Source: Deltaproteobacteria bacterium (GTDB taxonomy: Bacteria; Desulfobacterota; Desulfobaccia; Desulfobaccales; 0-14-0-80-60-11). Taken from it: a stretch of DNA of 64,000 nt. Below the pieces are notes generated by a model. It had not been told where the DNA came from and made no database searches. It saw only the letters and a list, made by a program, of their open reading frames with translations. The position numbers were made by a program, and so were the translations under genes. Of this stretch, positions 23,870 to 32,439 are shown piece after piece; within the stretch, counting starts at the first letter, position 1, and each line of letters begins with the position of its first letter. Location: positions 75,153-139,152 of the forward strand of contig JASEFS010000005.1 in NCBI GenBank assembly GCA_030018495.1, written 5' to 3'.

Positions 23870-25914
23870 GCCGCCTTAAGGTCATCGACAGGATTCTGGA
23901 AGGGCGCCGACTGGATGCGACGGACGCCCTTTCCCTCTGGGATTTGGATGTGCTCACTCTAGGCCGTCTGGCCGACCTGGTGCGCCGCCGCGTTCACCCT
24001 GAACCAGTGGTAACCTACGTGGTGGACCGGAATATCAATTACACCAACATCTGCACTTCGGGATGCAAATTCTGCGCCTTCTACCGCGCGCCGGGCGACC
24101 CGGGAGGCTATGTCCTGGACTTGGACAGTCTTCGCCAAAAACTGGCGGAAACCTTGGCCGCGGGCGGCACCGGCATTTTACTTCAGGGGGGGCTGAATCC
24201 TGCTCTGCCGTTGGAATTCTACGAGAACCTGGTGGGATTCATCCGCGGCTTCGGCCTCCAGGTGCACGGCTTCTCGCCGCCGGAAATCTCTTTTTTAGCT
24301 CGCCAGACCGGTCTCTCTGTCGAAGATATACTGGCGCGCCTCATTACTGCCGGCCTTTCTTCAATCCCGGGCGGCGGGGCGGAAATCCTCAGCGACCGGG
24401 TGCGCCGGGCCATCTCCCCCAACAAATGCACCGCGGGCGAGTGGCTGCAGGTCATGGGCACCGCCCACGGTTTAGGGCTCAAAACCACGGCCACCATGAT
24501 GTTCGGCCACCTGGAGACCCGGGCCGAACGCCTGGAACACCTTATGCGCCTCCGTGACCTTCAGGACCGGACCGCGGGCTTCACCGCGTTCATCCCCTGG
24601 ACCTTCCAACCCGGCGGCACGGCCTTGGGCGGCAAACCCGCCGGCGCCCTGGAATACCTCAAGACTCTGGCAGTCTCCCGCTTGGTACTGGACAACTTCC
24701 CCAACCTTCAGGTTTCCTGGGTGACCCAGGGGGCCAAAATCGCCCAGGTGGCCCTGCAATTCGGGGCCAACGATTTCGGCTCCACCATGCTGGAAGAAAA
24801 CGTGGTGGCCGCCACCGGCGTCACCTTCCGCCTCTCCCGGGAAGAGATCGTCCGTTTGATCACCGCCGCGGGCTACTCGGCCCAACAGCGGGACCATGTA
24901 TATCGGTTGGTTGGGGAAGGGGGCCAGGGGCTCACGGCTTCCTGCTGCTCGTCCAAGCCCCTTCCCCCAACCTCTTGCCGCGGGTTGGGAGCGGGGTGTG
25001 GGGGTAGGGAAGGGAGATCGTCTCCCAGGCCCTCCCCCCACAACACATCTTTTCCTAAAGTCGCCATCATCGCCAGGGTGGGGGCGCATCGGGATTTTTT
25101 GGCCAGGGGGGTGGAGTACCGGGGGGAGCAGCGGCCTTCCACGCCTTTCGGGGAGGCCAATCCGGTTCATGTCTTCTTGCATGACGGGGTGGAATTTGCG
25201 GTGCTCTCCCGGCATGGCGAGGAGGGGTATCGGGTGTCGGCGCCCTTTGTGAACGACCGGGCCAATTTGTATGCCCTGAAAGCTTTGGGCGTGGAGAAGA
25301 TTCTGGCCTGGTGTGCGCCCGGGGCCATTAATGAAGCCATGGCGCCGGGAAACCTGGTGGCGCCGCATGACGTCCTGGACGAAGGCAAGGGCGGGCCGCA
25401 CACCTTTTTCCCCGGCCGGGGCCAGGGCTTCATCCGGCACAATCCCGTTTTCTGTCCGGGATTGCGTCAGGCCCTTATTGAGCGATTGGCCGACAGTCCG
25501 TTTAAGCTCCACACCAAGGCGGTTTATGTAGGAACCACCGGACCCCGTCTGGAGACTCCGGCGGAAATCCGCAAATTCGCCGTTTTGGGCGGCGACCTGG
25601 TCGGGCAAACCCTGGTGCCGGAGGTCTTCCTGGCCCGGGAATTGGAGCTTTGTTATGCCGCGTTGTGCTATGTGGTGAATTTTGCCGAAGGCGTCAAGGA
25701 CCGTCCTTATGAGCCGGGGGTGCTGTTTGAAGGGTTGGCCACCGCGGCTGAGGTGGAGCGCGTCCGGGAAGTGGAGGCTGCGTTTGCGGATATTGTCCTG
25801 AAATTGCTGCCCGAGCTGGCCGGGACGGAGCGGGACTGCCCCTGCTCCCGCCTTATGGAGCGCTACCGGCGGCGAGGCGACCTGGGGGAGGATTGGCGCA
25901 CGTGGTTTCCGTAA
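23866..25914 (+). CDS. mqnC: MqnC fused to an MTAP/PNP-type nucleoside phosphorylase
   Basis: A 682-residue fusion. Residues 1 to about 346 are MqnC, the radical SAM cyclase that makes cyclic dehypoxanthinyl futalosine: cluster motif CTSGCKFC after INYTNI, HGFSPPEI, SIPGGGAEI. Residues about 347-397 are a low-complexity linker encoded by two palindromes. Residues about 398-682 are a nucleoside phosphorylase of the MTAP/PNP family: TPFG at 426, RHG at 449, GPRLET, VGQTLVPE and CYAALCYVVNFAEG. The base-recognition position holds Asn605, as in 6-oxopurine phosphorylases, rather than the Asp of MTAP. In this operon the likely substrate is futalosine, replacing MqnB. The gene overlaps mqnE by four bases. 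Confidence 0.88.
   Translation: MSRLKVIDRILEGRRLDATDALSLWDLDVLTLGRLADLVRRRVHPEPVVTYVVDRNINYTNICTSGCKFCAFYRAPGDPGGYVLDLDSLRQKLAETLAAGGTGILLQGGLNPALPLEFYENLVGFIRGFGLQVHGFSPPEISFLARQTGLSVEDILARLITAGLSSIPGGGAEILSDRVRRAISPNKCTAGEWLQVMGTAHGLGLKTTATMMFGHLETRAERLEHLMRLRDLQDRTAGFTAFIPWTFQPGGTALGGKPAGALEYLKTLAVSRLVLDNFPNLQVSWVTQGAKIAQVALQFGANDFGSTMLEENVVAATGVTFRLSREEIVRLITAAGYSAQQRDHVYRLVGEGGQGLTASCCSSKPLPPTSCRGLGAGCGGREGRSSPRPSPHNTSFPKVAIIARVGAHRDFLARGVEYRGEQRPSTPFGEANPVHVFLHDGVEFAVLSRHGEEGYRVSAPFVNDRANLYALKALGVEKILAWCAPGAINEAMAPGNLVAPHDVLDEGKGGPHTFFPGRGQGFIRHNPVFCPGLRQALIERLADSPFKLHTKAVYVGTTGPRLETPAEIRKFAVLGGDLVGQTLVPEVFLARELELCYAALCYVVNFAEGVKDRPYEPGVLFEGLATAAEVERVREVEAAFADIVLKLLPELAGTERDCPCSRLMERYRRRGDLGEDWRTWFP
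24905..25050. repeat. Two palindromes forming the fusion linker
   Basis: Inside the mqnC-phosphorylase gene: GGTTGGGGAAGGGG (from 24905) pairs with CCCCTTCCCCCAACC (about 24958-24973), and a second inverted repeat built on GTGTGGGGG / CCCCCCACA spans about 24998-25046. They encode the Gly/Ser/Pro-rich linker and look like an inserted repeat element that removed the stop between two genes. Confidence 0.6.
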
Positions 25915-27131
25915 CCGTGCATCAGGCCGGCTGGGTGGCGACCATGGCGGGGCCGGTTCTCAAAGACGGCGCGGTGGCGGTGGCAGCGGGAAGAATTTTG
26001 GCGGTGGGACCTGCTGCTGAAGTCGGGCAGCGATTTCCCCAAGCTGCCATGGTAGAGCATGGTGACGGAGTGCTGTTTCCGGCCCTGGTAAACGCCCATT
26101 GCCACCTGGAATTTTCGGCGCTGCGGGGGCGAATTCCCCCCCAGAATGAATTAGGTTTGTGGTTGGAGGGGGTCATGGCGGCCATGGCCGGCCTGTCTCA
26201 GGATGAGATTGTCCAGGGCATTGAACAAGGTTTGACAGAGCTTTGGCAAAACGGCGTCTGCCTGGTGGCCGAAACCAGCAACACCGGCTTGAGCCTGCCG
26301 TTTCTGGCCAGAAGCCCCCTTGAATTTCATTATTTTCACGAATGTCTGGGTTTCCATCTCAGGCAACCTGGTCCCCTGGAGATCGACTTCGACGTCTTCA
26401 GAGGCGGCCTGGCCCGGTCTTTGGCCAATTTTTCCGCCGCGGCCCATGCCCCTTATTCGGTGTCAGAGGCCCTCTTCGGGCGGGTGGCGGAGTGGAACCG
26501 CCGCTATGGCCGGCCCAGTGCCGTGCATCTGGCCGAATCCCTGGAGGAGGTCCGATTCCTGCGGGATGGTGACGGATTTTTCCGCCTGCTTCTGCAAAAG
26601 CTCGGCCGCTGGCGGACGGATTACCGGGCGCCCGGTTTGACCCCCGCGGCATATCTGGATCAACTGGGCTTTTTGAGACCGGATACTCTCGCGGCCCACG
26701 GCATCTGGCTGAACGGAGAAGACCTGGAGATTCTGGCTCGGCGCCGCACCTGGGTGGTGCTCTGCCCCCGCTCCAACCTTTACACGGGCGCGGGCTTCCC
26801 CAACCTGCCTGAGCTCAGGCGCGCCGGCGTCAGGCTGGCCCTGGGCACCGATTCTCTGGCCGGCAACCGCGACTTCAGCCTGTTTCAGGAAATGCTTCTC
26901 CTGCATGAACGCTTTCCTGATGTACCGGTTGCTGAACTGCTGGCTATGGGGACCATCAATGGGGCGACCGCGTTGGGGCGGGACAAGGATTTCGGCAGTT
27001 TAACTCCCGGCAAAAAGGCGGCCATGCTCTTCATACCTTTTGAGGCCGGCGGCGATTTTTGGGAAGACCTGGTCCGGGCCGGCGCGGCGGGCAATATTAC
27101 CTGGGCGGCCGCTCCGGCCAAGGAGGCCTGA
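25902..27131 (+). CDS. Amidohydrolase, probable aminofutalosine deaminase
   Basis: A 409-residue amidohydrolase-superfamily enzyme: metal ligands in NAHCHLEFS, HAPYSVS, the HLAES strand, AAHGIWL and the catalytic Asp in LGTDSLAGN. The gene lies inside the menaquinone operon between mqnC and mqnA, so it is best read as the 6-amino-6-deoxyfutalosine deaminase (MqnX type) turning aminofutalosine into futalosine. GTG at 25902 is preferred: GGAGGA ends nine bases upstream. A TTG three codons earlier would overlap the ribosome site. It overlaps the previous gene by 13 bases and ends one base before the mqnA start. The substrate is inferred from context. Confidence 0.85.
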   Translation: MVSVTVHQAGWVATMAGPVLKDGAVAVAAGRILAVGPAAEVGQRFPQAAMVEHGDGVLFPALVNAHCHLEFSALRGRIPPQNELGLWLEGVMAAMAGLSQDEIVQGIEQGLTELWQNGVCLVAETSNTGLSLPFLARSPLEFHYFHECLGFHLRQPGPLEIDFDVFRGGLARSLANFSAAAHAPYSVSEALFGRVAEWNRRYGRPSAVHLAESLEEVRFLRDGDGFFRLLLQKLGRWRTDYRAPGLTPAAYLDQLGFLRPDTLAAHGIWLNGEDLEILARRRTWVVLCPRSNLYTGAGFPNLPELRRAGVRLALGTDSLAGNRDFSLFQEMLLLHERFPDVPVAELLAMGTINGATALGRDKDFGSLTPGKKAAMLFIPFEAGGDFWEDLVRAGAAGNITWAAAPAKEA

Positions 27132-27132
27132 G

Positions 27133-27954
27133 ATGGAAGGCAAACTGCGTCTGGGGCGCATTCACTATATTAATGTCCTGCCAATCTATCATGCCCTGGA
27201 TCAAAACCATGCGGGAAACGGCTTCCACCTCGTCTCCGGCACGCCGGCGGAGCTCAATGCCCGGCTCTTTGCCGGCGCGTTGGACGTGAGCGCCATTTCT
27301 TCGGTGGAGTATGGCCGCCACCACCGGGATTATGCGCTGCTGCCGGACCTGTCCATCAGCACCGAGGGCGACGTGGGGAGCGTGCTTTTTTTCAGCCGCA
27401 TCCCGTTCCGGCGTCTGAACGGCCGGGAGGTGCTCCTGAGCCAGGCTTCGGCCACTTCCGCGGCGCTGCTGAAAATCCTTTTGTATGAGCTGTTCGGGGC
27501 GCGCCCGCTTTACCGTTGCGGCCCGATCGCCAACGGCTTTCCGGATGGCTGCTACGGTCTGCTGGCCATCGGCGATGAGGCCCTCAGACTGCGGGCCACA
27601 GGAATCTACCCTTATTTCCTTGACCTGGGCCGGGCCTGGCATGAGCTTACCGGCCTGCCTTTCGTCTTCGGCGTATGGGCGGCAAGACACGATGTTTGGC
27701 AGAAAAAACCTGCGGAAGTGCGGCTGCTGCACCAAACCCTGTTAGCCGCCAAAGCCCGGGGCCTCAACGCCCTGCCGGAAATTTGCCGCCACGCGCAAAA
27801 ATCGGTTAATCTCACTGAAGAACAACTTCAACATTATTTCCGGCAGCTGCGGTATGATCTGGGGCCGCGCCAACTGGAGGGCCTCAGGGCCTTTTTCAGA
27901 TATCTCCAGCGTTACGGCGCGCTGGAGGAAATGCCGGAGTTGAGGTTTATTTAA
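27133..27954 (+). CDS. mqnA: Chorismate dehydratase MqnA
   Basis: A 273-residue MqnA, a periplasmic-binding-protein-like fold used as an enzyme. It starts LRLGRIHYINVLPIYHAL and has the family stretches LDVSAISSVEYGRH, LSQASATSAALLKILL and LAIGDEALRL. It removes water from chorismate to give 3-[(1-carboxyvinyl)oxy]benzoate, the first committed step of the futalosine pathway. The start follows AGGAGG at six bases, immediately after the deaminase stop. The related MqnD (final dihydroxynaphthoate-forming enzyme) is not in this window, so it must be encoded elsewhere or replaced. Confidence 0.92.
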   Translation: MEGKLRLGRIHYINVLPIYHALDQNHAGNGFHLVSGTPAELNARLFAGALDVSAISSVEYGRHHRDYALLPDLSISTEGDVGSVLFFSRIPFRRLNGREVLLSQASATSAALLKILLYELFGARPLYRCGPIANGFPDGCYGLLAIGDEALRLRATGIYPYFLDLGRAWHELTGLPFVFGVWAARHDVWQKKPAEVRLLHQTLLAAKARGLNALPEICRHAQKSVNLTEEQLQHYFRQLRYDLGPRQLEGLRAFFRYLQRYGALEEMPELRFI

Positions 27955-27981
27955 CTCACCTTACTTTACCGCGGAGAGCCC

Positions 27982-29430
27982 ATGGCTTATCGCAGCCTGC
28001 AGCATTTCATCGAAGTCCTGGAAAGACAGGGCGAATTGGTCCGCATTAATGAGCCCGTAAGCCCGCATTTGGAAATCACCGAAATCACCGACCGGGTCTG
28101 CAAACAGGGCGGGCCGGCCCTGCTCTTCGAGAATGTGCCGGGCTACGATATGCCGGTCCTCATGAACGCTTTCGGCTCCATGAAGCGCATGTGCCTGGCC
28201 CTGGAAGTGGGCGACCTCTCCGAGGTAGCCGCGGACCTTTTGACCTTTCTTGAAGCCGAGGCCCCGGACACCCTCATCAAAAAGCTGAAAATGATTCCCA
28301 AGCTGCGGCGTCTGGCCAATATTTTTCCCAGGACGGTAAGCAAGGCCCCGTGCCAGGAGCTGATCTTTCAGGGCGATGAGGTTGACCTGACAAAGCTGCC
28401 GGTGCTTCATTGCTGGCCCTTGGACGGCGGCCCCTTTATCACGCTGCCTGCGGTGTTCACCCATCACCCGGAGACCGGCCGGCGCAATGTGGGCATGTAC
28501 CGGCTCCAGGTCTATGACCGAAACACCACCGGCATGCACTGGCACCGGCACAAAGGCGGGGCCCAGCACTACCGGGTGGCGGAGGCGAAAGGGGAGCGGC
28601 TGCCCGTCGCGGTGGCCATCGGCCCGGACCCCGCGGTCACCTATGCCGCGACCGCGCCGCTGCCCGAAGACATCGATGAAATTATTTTTGCCGGGTTCCT
28701 GCGCCAGGAGCCGGTGGACATGGTGCCCTGCGTCAGCCTGCCCTTGCAGGTGCCGGCCAATTCCCAAATCGTGCTGGAAGGGTATGTTGAACCGGGGGAA
28801 CGGCGCATCGAAGGACCTTTCGGCGACCACACCGGCTACTACTCCCTGGCCGACGAGTATCCGGTCTTTCATGTCACCGCGCTGACCCGCAGGCGCCAGG
28901 CCGTTTACCCCGCCACCATCGTGGGGCGGCCGCCCATGGAGGACTGCTTCATGGCCAAGGCCACGGAGCGCATTTTCCTGCCCCTTATCAAAAAAACGCT
29001 GCCGGAAATCGTCGACCTTAATCTGCCGGTGGAGGGGGTCTTTCATAACCTGGCCTTTGTGGCCATCGACAAGCGCTATCCCGGCCACGCCCGCAAGGTC
29101 ATGCACGCCCTGTGGGGCTTGGGCCAGATGATGTTTACCAAAATTATCCTGGTCTTTGACAAAGAGGTGGACGTTCAGGATATCTCCCAGGTGCTGTGGC
29201 GCCTGGGGAACAACGTGGACCCGCGGCGGGACGCGGTCTTCGCGGACGGGCCGGTGGACGCCCTGGACCACGCTTCGCCGCTGCCCCACTACGGCTCCAA
29301 GATGGGACTGGACTGCACCCGCAAGTGGCCGGAGGAGGGCTTTACCCGGGAGTGGCCCGAAGTCATCGACATGGACCCGGAAATCAAGCGCAAGGTGGAT
29401 GAGCTATGGCCGAAATTGGGCCTGAAATGA
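27982..29430 (+). CDS. UbiD-family decarboxylase (menaquinone late step)
   Basis: A 482-residue UbiD-type prenylated-FMN decarboxylase: GGPALLFENVPGYDMPVL near the N-terminus, GMHWHRHKGGAQHYR as the Mn/prFMN-binding region, and EGPFGDHTGYYS with the catalytic acids. In the futalosine pathway the UbiD homologue (MqnL) decarboxylates the prenylated dihydroxynaphthoate; the location between mqnA and UbiX/UbiA genes supports that role over ubiquinone synthesis. It begins 27 bases after mqnA with GGAGAG upstream. Its stop overlaps the UbiX start. Confidence 0.92.
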   Translation: MAYRSLQHFIEVLERQGELVRINEPVSPHLEITEITDRVCKQGGPALLFENVPGYDMPVLMNAFGSMKRMCLALEVGDLSEVAADLLTFLEAEAPDTLIKKLKMIPKLRRLANIFPRTVSKAPCQELIFQGDEVDLTKLPVLHCWPLDGGPFITLPAVFTHHPETGRRNVGMYRLQVYDRNTTGMHWHRHKGGAQHYRVAEAKGERLPVAVAIGPDPAVTYAATAPLPEDIDEIIFAGFLRQEPVDMVPCVSLPLQVPANSQIVLEGYVEPGERRIEGPFGDHTGYYSLADEYPVFHVTALTRRRQAVYPATIVGRPPMEDCFMAKATERIFLPLIKKTLPEIVDLNLPVEGVFHNLAFVAIDKRYPGHARKVMHALWGLGQMMFTKIILVFDKEVDVQDISQVLWRLGNNVDPRRDAVFADGPVDALDHASPLPHYGSKMGLDCTRKWPEEGFTREWPEVIDMDPEIKRKVDELWPKLGLK

Positions 29431-30023
29431 CAAAGGATTTGGGCCTGCCGGCCTCCGCCGGAAAAAACCGCTATGTCATTGCGGTCACCGGCGCCAGCGG
29501 CATGCTCTACGCCCGGGAACTGTTCGCCTGGTTTCAGACCCGCCGGGATTTGGAGGTGCATGCGGTTTGCTCCCACGCCGGCGAGCAGGTGCTTAACCTG
29601 GAATTGGGACTGACCTTCAGGGAACTCGTGGGACCGCGTACCAAGGTGCATGCGGTGGATGACTTCACCGCGCCGCTGGCGAGCGGCTCCTTTCGGGTAC
29701 GGGCCGTGGTGGTGATTCCCTGCACCATGGGCACCCTGGGGGCCATTGCCCGGGGGGTGCCGAGAAACCTCATCCACCGGGCCGCGGAAGTGGCCCTGAA
29801 GGAGCGCCGGCCCCTTATCCTGGTAGTCCGGGAAACGCCTTTAAGCCTGGTGCACCTGCGCAGCATGACCCTGGCCGCGGAGGCCGGGGCCACCATCTTC
29901 CCGGCCATGCCGGGCCTCTACCAGCGCCCCGGAAGTCTGGCGGAGATGGCCCGGAATTTCGCCGGGCGGGTGCTGGACCACCTGGGCCTGGATCATGATC
30001 TGACCAGGCGCTGGGGGGAGTGA
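29427..30023 (+). CDS. ubiX: UbiX-family flavin prenyltransferase
   Basis: A 198-residue UbiX/Pad1 flavin prenyltransferase: VTGASGMLYARELF FMN-binding start, SGSFRVRAVVVIPCTMGTLGAIARG and LILVVRETPLSLVHLRSM. It attaches a dimethylallyl unit to FMN to make the cofactor for the adjacent UbiD enzyme (the MqnM role). The ATG at 29427 overlaps the UbiD stop as ATGA; an ATG seven codons earlier is also open. Immediately after its stop (six bases) a TTTTTGG heptamer array begins. Confidence 0.92.
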   Translation: MTKDLGLPASAGKNRYVIAVTGASGMLYARELFAWFQTRRDLEVHAVCSHAGEQVLNLELGLTFRELVGPRTKVHAVDDFTAPLASGSFRVRAVVVIPCTMGTLGAIARGVPRNLIHRAAEVALKERRPLILVVRETPLSLVHLRSMTLAAEAGATIFPAMPGLYQRPGSLAEMARNFAGRVLDHLGLDHDLTRRWGE

Positions 30024-30028
30024 AGCCG

Positions 30029-30053
30029 TTTTTGGTTTTTGGTTTTTGGTTTC
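30029..30053. repeat. Heptanucleotide repeat array (TTTTTGG)
   Basis: Three full GTTTTTG-type seven-base units right after the UbiX stop codon, between it and the UbiA start. Confidence 0.8.
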
Positions 30054-30096
30054 AAAATGCAGCCTGCGCAGCCCCGAAAAAAACAGGCACTTGCCG

Positions 30097-30975
30097 ATGA
30101 CAGGTAAACACCTTTTGCCCAGGTTTTTCCGGAAGCTTGCCATTCTTCTGGAAATGATCAAAATCGAGCACACCGTGTTCGCGCTCCCCTTTGCGTTTAT
30201 GGGCGCGCTTTTGGGGGCGCGGGGCCTGCCCACCCGGCCGCAGGCCTTTTACATTCTCCTGGCCATGGTGGGGGCCCGCAGCGCGGCCATGGCCTTCAAC
30301 CGCCTGGTGGACGCGCCCTTTGATGCCGCCAATCCCAGGACCGCCGGCAGGGCCCTGCCTCAGGGGTTGGTAAGCCGCCGGGCCACCGCGGTCTTCATCG
30401 CGGCCGGCTCGATGTTATTTTTATGGGCCGCCGGCCGCCTCAATCCCCTGTGCCGGAACCTGGCGCCCCTGGCCCTGGCGGTGGTGCTCTTTTACTCCTA
30501 CACCAAACGCTTCACCTGGGCCTCGCACTTTTTTCTGGGTGCGGCCCTGGGCCTGGCCCCGCTGGGCGGCTGGATCGCAGTCAGAGGGGAAGCAGGCTTT
30601 TTGCCGCTGATTTTAGGCGGGGCCGTGCTCCTGTGGGTGGCGGGCTTCGATGTGCTCTACGCCTTGCAGGACGTGGAGTTTGATCGGCGGGTCCAACTCT
30701 TTTCCCTGCCGGCGAATTTTGGGGAAGAAAAGGCCTTGGGCATCGCCCGGCTTCTCCATCTGGGGGCGGCCGCAGGCTTTGTCCTAACCGGTTGGCTGGC
30801 GGGGCTGGGCCCGCTTTACCTGGGCGCGGCCCTGGCTGCCGGGCTGATTCTCTGGTGGGAGCACCGCCTCATTTCCCCCCAAGACCTCTCCTTACTACAT
30901 CATGCCTTTTTCACGTTAAACGGGCTGATCGGCATCGTCCTGGGATTGGCCACCCTGTTCAGCTTCTGGCCGTAA
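30097..30975 (+). CDS. UbiA-family prenyltransferase (menaquinone)
   Basis: A 292-residue polytopic membrane prenyltransferase. The first Asp-rich motif is NRLVDAPFDAANPRTAGRALPQG and the second is DVLYALQDVEFDRR; eight to nine hydrophobic segments follow the UbiA pattern. The NRxxDxxxDxxNPRT form is the one seen in UbiA proteins of futalosine-pathway organisms (MqnP role: prenylation of 1,4-dihydroxy-6-naphthoate). ATG 30097 is chosen; a TTG 17 codons upstream lies in the repeat array and is unlikely. Last gene of the tetR-mqn run, followed by a hairpin. Confidence 0.88.
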   Translation: MTGKHLLPRFFRKLAILLEMIKIEHTVFALPFAFMGALLGARGLPTRPQAFYILLAMVGARSAAMAFNRLVDAPFDAANPRTAGRALPQGLVSRRATAVFIAAGSMLFLWAAGRLNPLCRNLAPLALAVVLFYSYTKRFTWASHFFLGAALGLAPLGGWIAVRGEAGFLPLILGGAVLLWVAGFDVLYALQDVEFDRRVQLFSLPANFGEEKALGIARLLHLGAAAGFVLTGWLAGLGPLYLGAALAAGLILWWEHRLISPQDLSLLHHAFFTLNGLIGIVLGLATLFSFWP

Positions 30976-31020
30976 GAACCTTCGTAAAAAATCAGCGCTT
31001 GCGCCGATTGGTTTAGCAGG

Positions 31021-31055
31021 CAAAAGAATGCCGAACCTCCAAGGGAGGTTCGGCA
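31021..31055 (-). terminator. Strong hairpin terminator
   Basis: A perfect 12-base stem TGCCGAACCTCC / GGAGGTTCGGCA (31029-31040 with 31044-31055) and a 3-base loop. On the minus strand it is followed by TTCTTTTG, so it terminates the small membrane-protein gene at 31076-31177. It also sits at the end of the convergent mqn operon. Confidence 0.75.
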
Positions 31056-31075
31056 CGGAGGAAGAAATGGAGTGG

Positions 31076-31177
31076 TTATTGCTGGTTTACTGAAATGATC
31101 GTCACCAAGAGCAATGGGACATATACGGCCGCAATCAAGAGAAAGGTAATGATCCGGTCAACCATCGTTTTCCCCAT
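31076..31177 (-). CDS. Putative 33-residue single-pass membrane peptide
   Basis: A 33-codon ORF, MGKTMVDRI then a continuous hydrophobic stretch (about residues 9-28, ITFLLIAAVYVPLLLVTIIS) and a polar end VNQQ. A good terminator follows 21 bases after the stop in the same direction, which argues for a real transcript. A second ATG at 31165 is possible (29 residues). No family is known to me; many tiny membrane proteins of this size modulate larger membrane complexes. Confidence 0.45.
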   Translation of the reverse strand: MGKTMVDRIITFLLIAAVYVPLLLVTIISVNQQ

Positions 31178-31567
31178 TTTCGGGGCTCCGCAGCTTTTTC
31201 AGAGCCGAGTTTTTGCTCTCCAACTTACCGGGAAATCAGCACCACATTTATCGAAGGGAGCTGTCAGTTTACATTTAACAGCAGCAAACACCATACCAAT
31301 AATGGTTGTTTATATAATATCAATAAGTTAGCATATTATAAGCAGATTTTCATGTTCAAAATAAATTACAATAAACCTAAAAAAGTTTAAACGGATTGAC
31401 ATCAGGCAGGGTTAAGGCTCGCCGGCTCCCGTTACTTTTTGCGCTTAACCATGCAATCTAAAATCCCGCGTATTTTGCAGGGCAGGCGCTTGCCTTAGAA
31501 AGTATGCGACCTTCTTGGTGAGGTTTTTCGCGGAACTTTCGGTTTGTTATGGGAGGCATGATCGGAA
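31178..31567. other. AT-rich intergenic region
   Basis: About 390 bases, clearly richer in A+T than the surroundings between 31250 and 31400, upstream of both the small membrane peptide (minus) and the small Cys protein (plus). Promoters are expected here; no specific element could be assigned. Confidence 0.35.
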
Positions 31568-31855
31568 ATGACAAAATATTTGGAAGGCCCAAAGGTTTAT
31601 ACCATGTCGCATTTGGCCAAAGATAAGTCAAAGTTGATCCGCGAGGCGCGCTCCCTGGCCGCCCAAAAAAACCATCTGCTGGGTCAATTCGCCATCAGCC
31701 GGATTGTCACCGGCTATCCGCCCTCGACGTCCCGGGGCGCGTTGCGGGCAAAATGCCGCAAGTGCGGCGCGGAAGTGGGCATTGATCCGGAGCATGGGGC
31801 GGTTTTCGGGGAAGGCGTTGAGGATGAATGTCCCAAAGAGTCAGATGATGGCTGA
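31568..31855 (+). CDS. Small Cys-pair protein of unknown function
   Basis: A 95-residue basic, helical protein with one CxxC pair (CRKC, about residues 71-74) and a third cysteine near the C-terminus (DECPK). The start could also be the ATG 12 codons later (MSHLAKDKSK). It may carry a single zinc knuckle. No family was recognised. A palindrome-rich repeat array begins about 100 bases after its stop. Confidence 0.5.
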   Translation: MTKYLEGPKVYTMSHLAKDKSKLIREARSLAAQKNHLLGQFAISRIVTGYPPSTSRGALRAKCRKCGAEVGIDPEHGAVFGEGVEDECPKESDDG

Positions 31856-32439
31856 ACGGCTTGGAGTCCCGTCTGATGCGGCTTATGACGGGAAAATTCA
31901 AGGACTTGGCGCTCTTGGTAACTCTCTCCGGACACTCCGGGCCGCGACCGAAGGCCCTGGATGTACCTGCCAGGATTTACATCTGGTTCCCAAGCTCCAG
32001 CTTGGGAACCCATTCTGGATGCAAAGCTCTGCTTTGCCTGAAGAAGCCGACAGAAGTGAGGTGCATAATTCCATTGCCAAGCGGAGCTTGGCGGCCATTT
32101 GCGTCCCCAAGCAGGAGCTTGGTGACGGGGCAGGAAACGTATTGCGGAGCCGCCTTTTGCCTGAATCAAGCGAAGGCCCTGGATGTACCTGCCAGGATTT
32201 ACATCTGGTACATCTGGTTCCCAAGCTCCAGCTTGGGAACCCATTCTGGATGCAAAGCTCAGCTTTGCCTGAAAAAGCCGACAGAAGTGAGGTGCATAAT
32301 TCCATTGCCAAGCGGAGCTTGGCGGCCATTTGCGTCCCCAAGCAGGAGCTTGGGGACGAGGCAGGAAACGTATTGCGGAGCCGCCTTTTGCCTGAATCAG
32401 GCGAAGGCCCTGGATGTACCTGCCAGGAGATTATAAGCA
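31856..32439. repeat. Tandem four-hairpin repeat array
   Basis: Two direct repeats (31953-32174 and 32175-32405) and a 23-base start of a third (32406-32428). Each contains four palindromes in fixed order, for the first copy: GTTCCCAAGC..GCTTGGGAAC (31986-32009), GCAAAGC..GCTTTGC (32021-32037), GCCAAGC..GCTTGGC (32076-32092) and GTCCCCAAGC..GCTTGGTGAC (32103-32126). ORFs seen through it on both strands are by-products of the repeat. The third partial copy provides the AGGAG ribosome site of the DUF116 gene. Confidence 0.9.

Noticed and set aside
24472-25608. 378-codon open frame on the minus strand
   Set aside because: Antisense to the mqnC-phosphorylase fusion, which has strong motifs along the same stretch.
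27961-29289. 442-codon open frame on the minus strand
   Set aside because: Antisense to the UbiD-family gene; no recognisable motif.
31953-32430. Possible CRISPR array
   Set aside because: The repeats are 222-231 bases, contiguous and internally palindromic, with no spacers and no cas genes.
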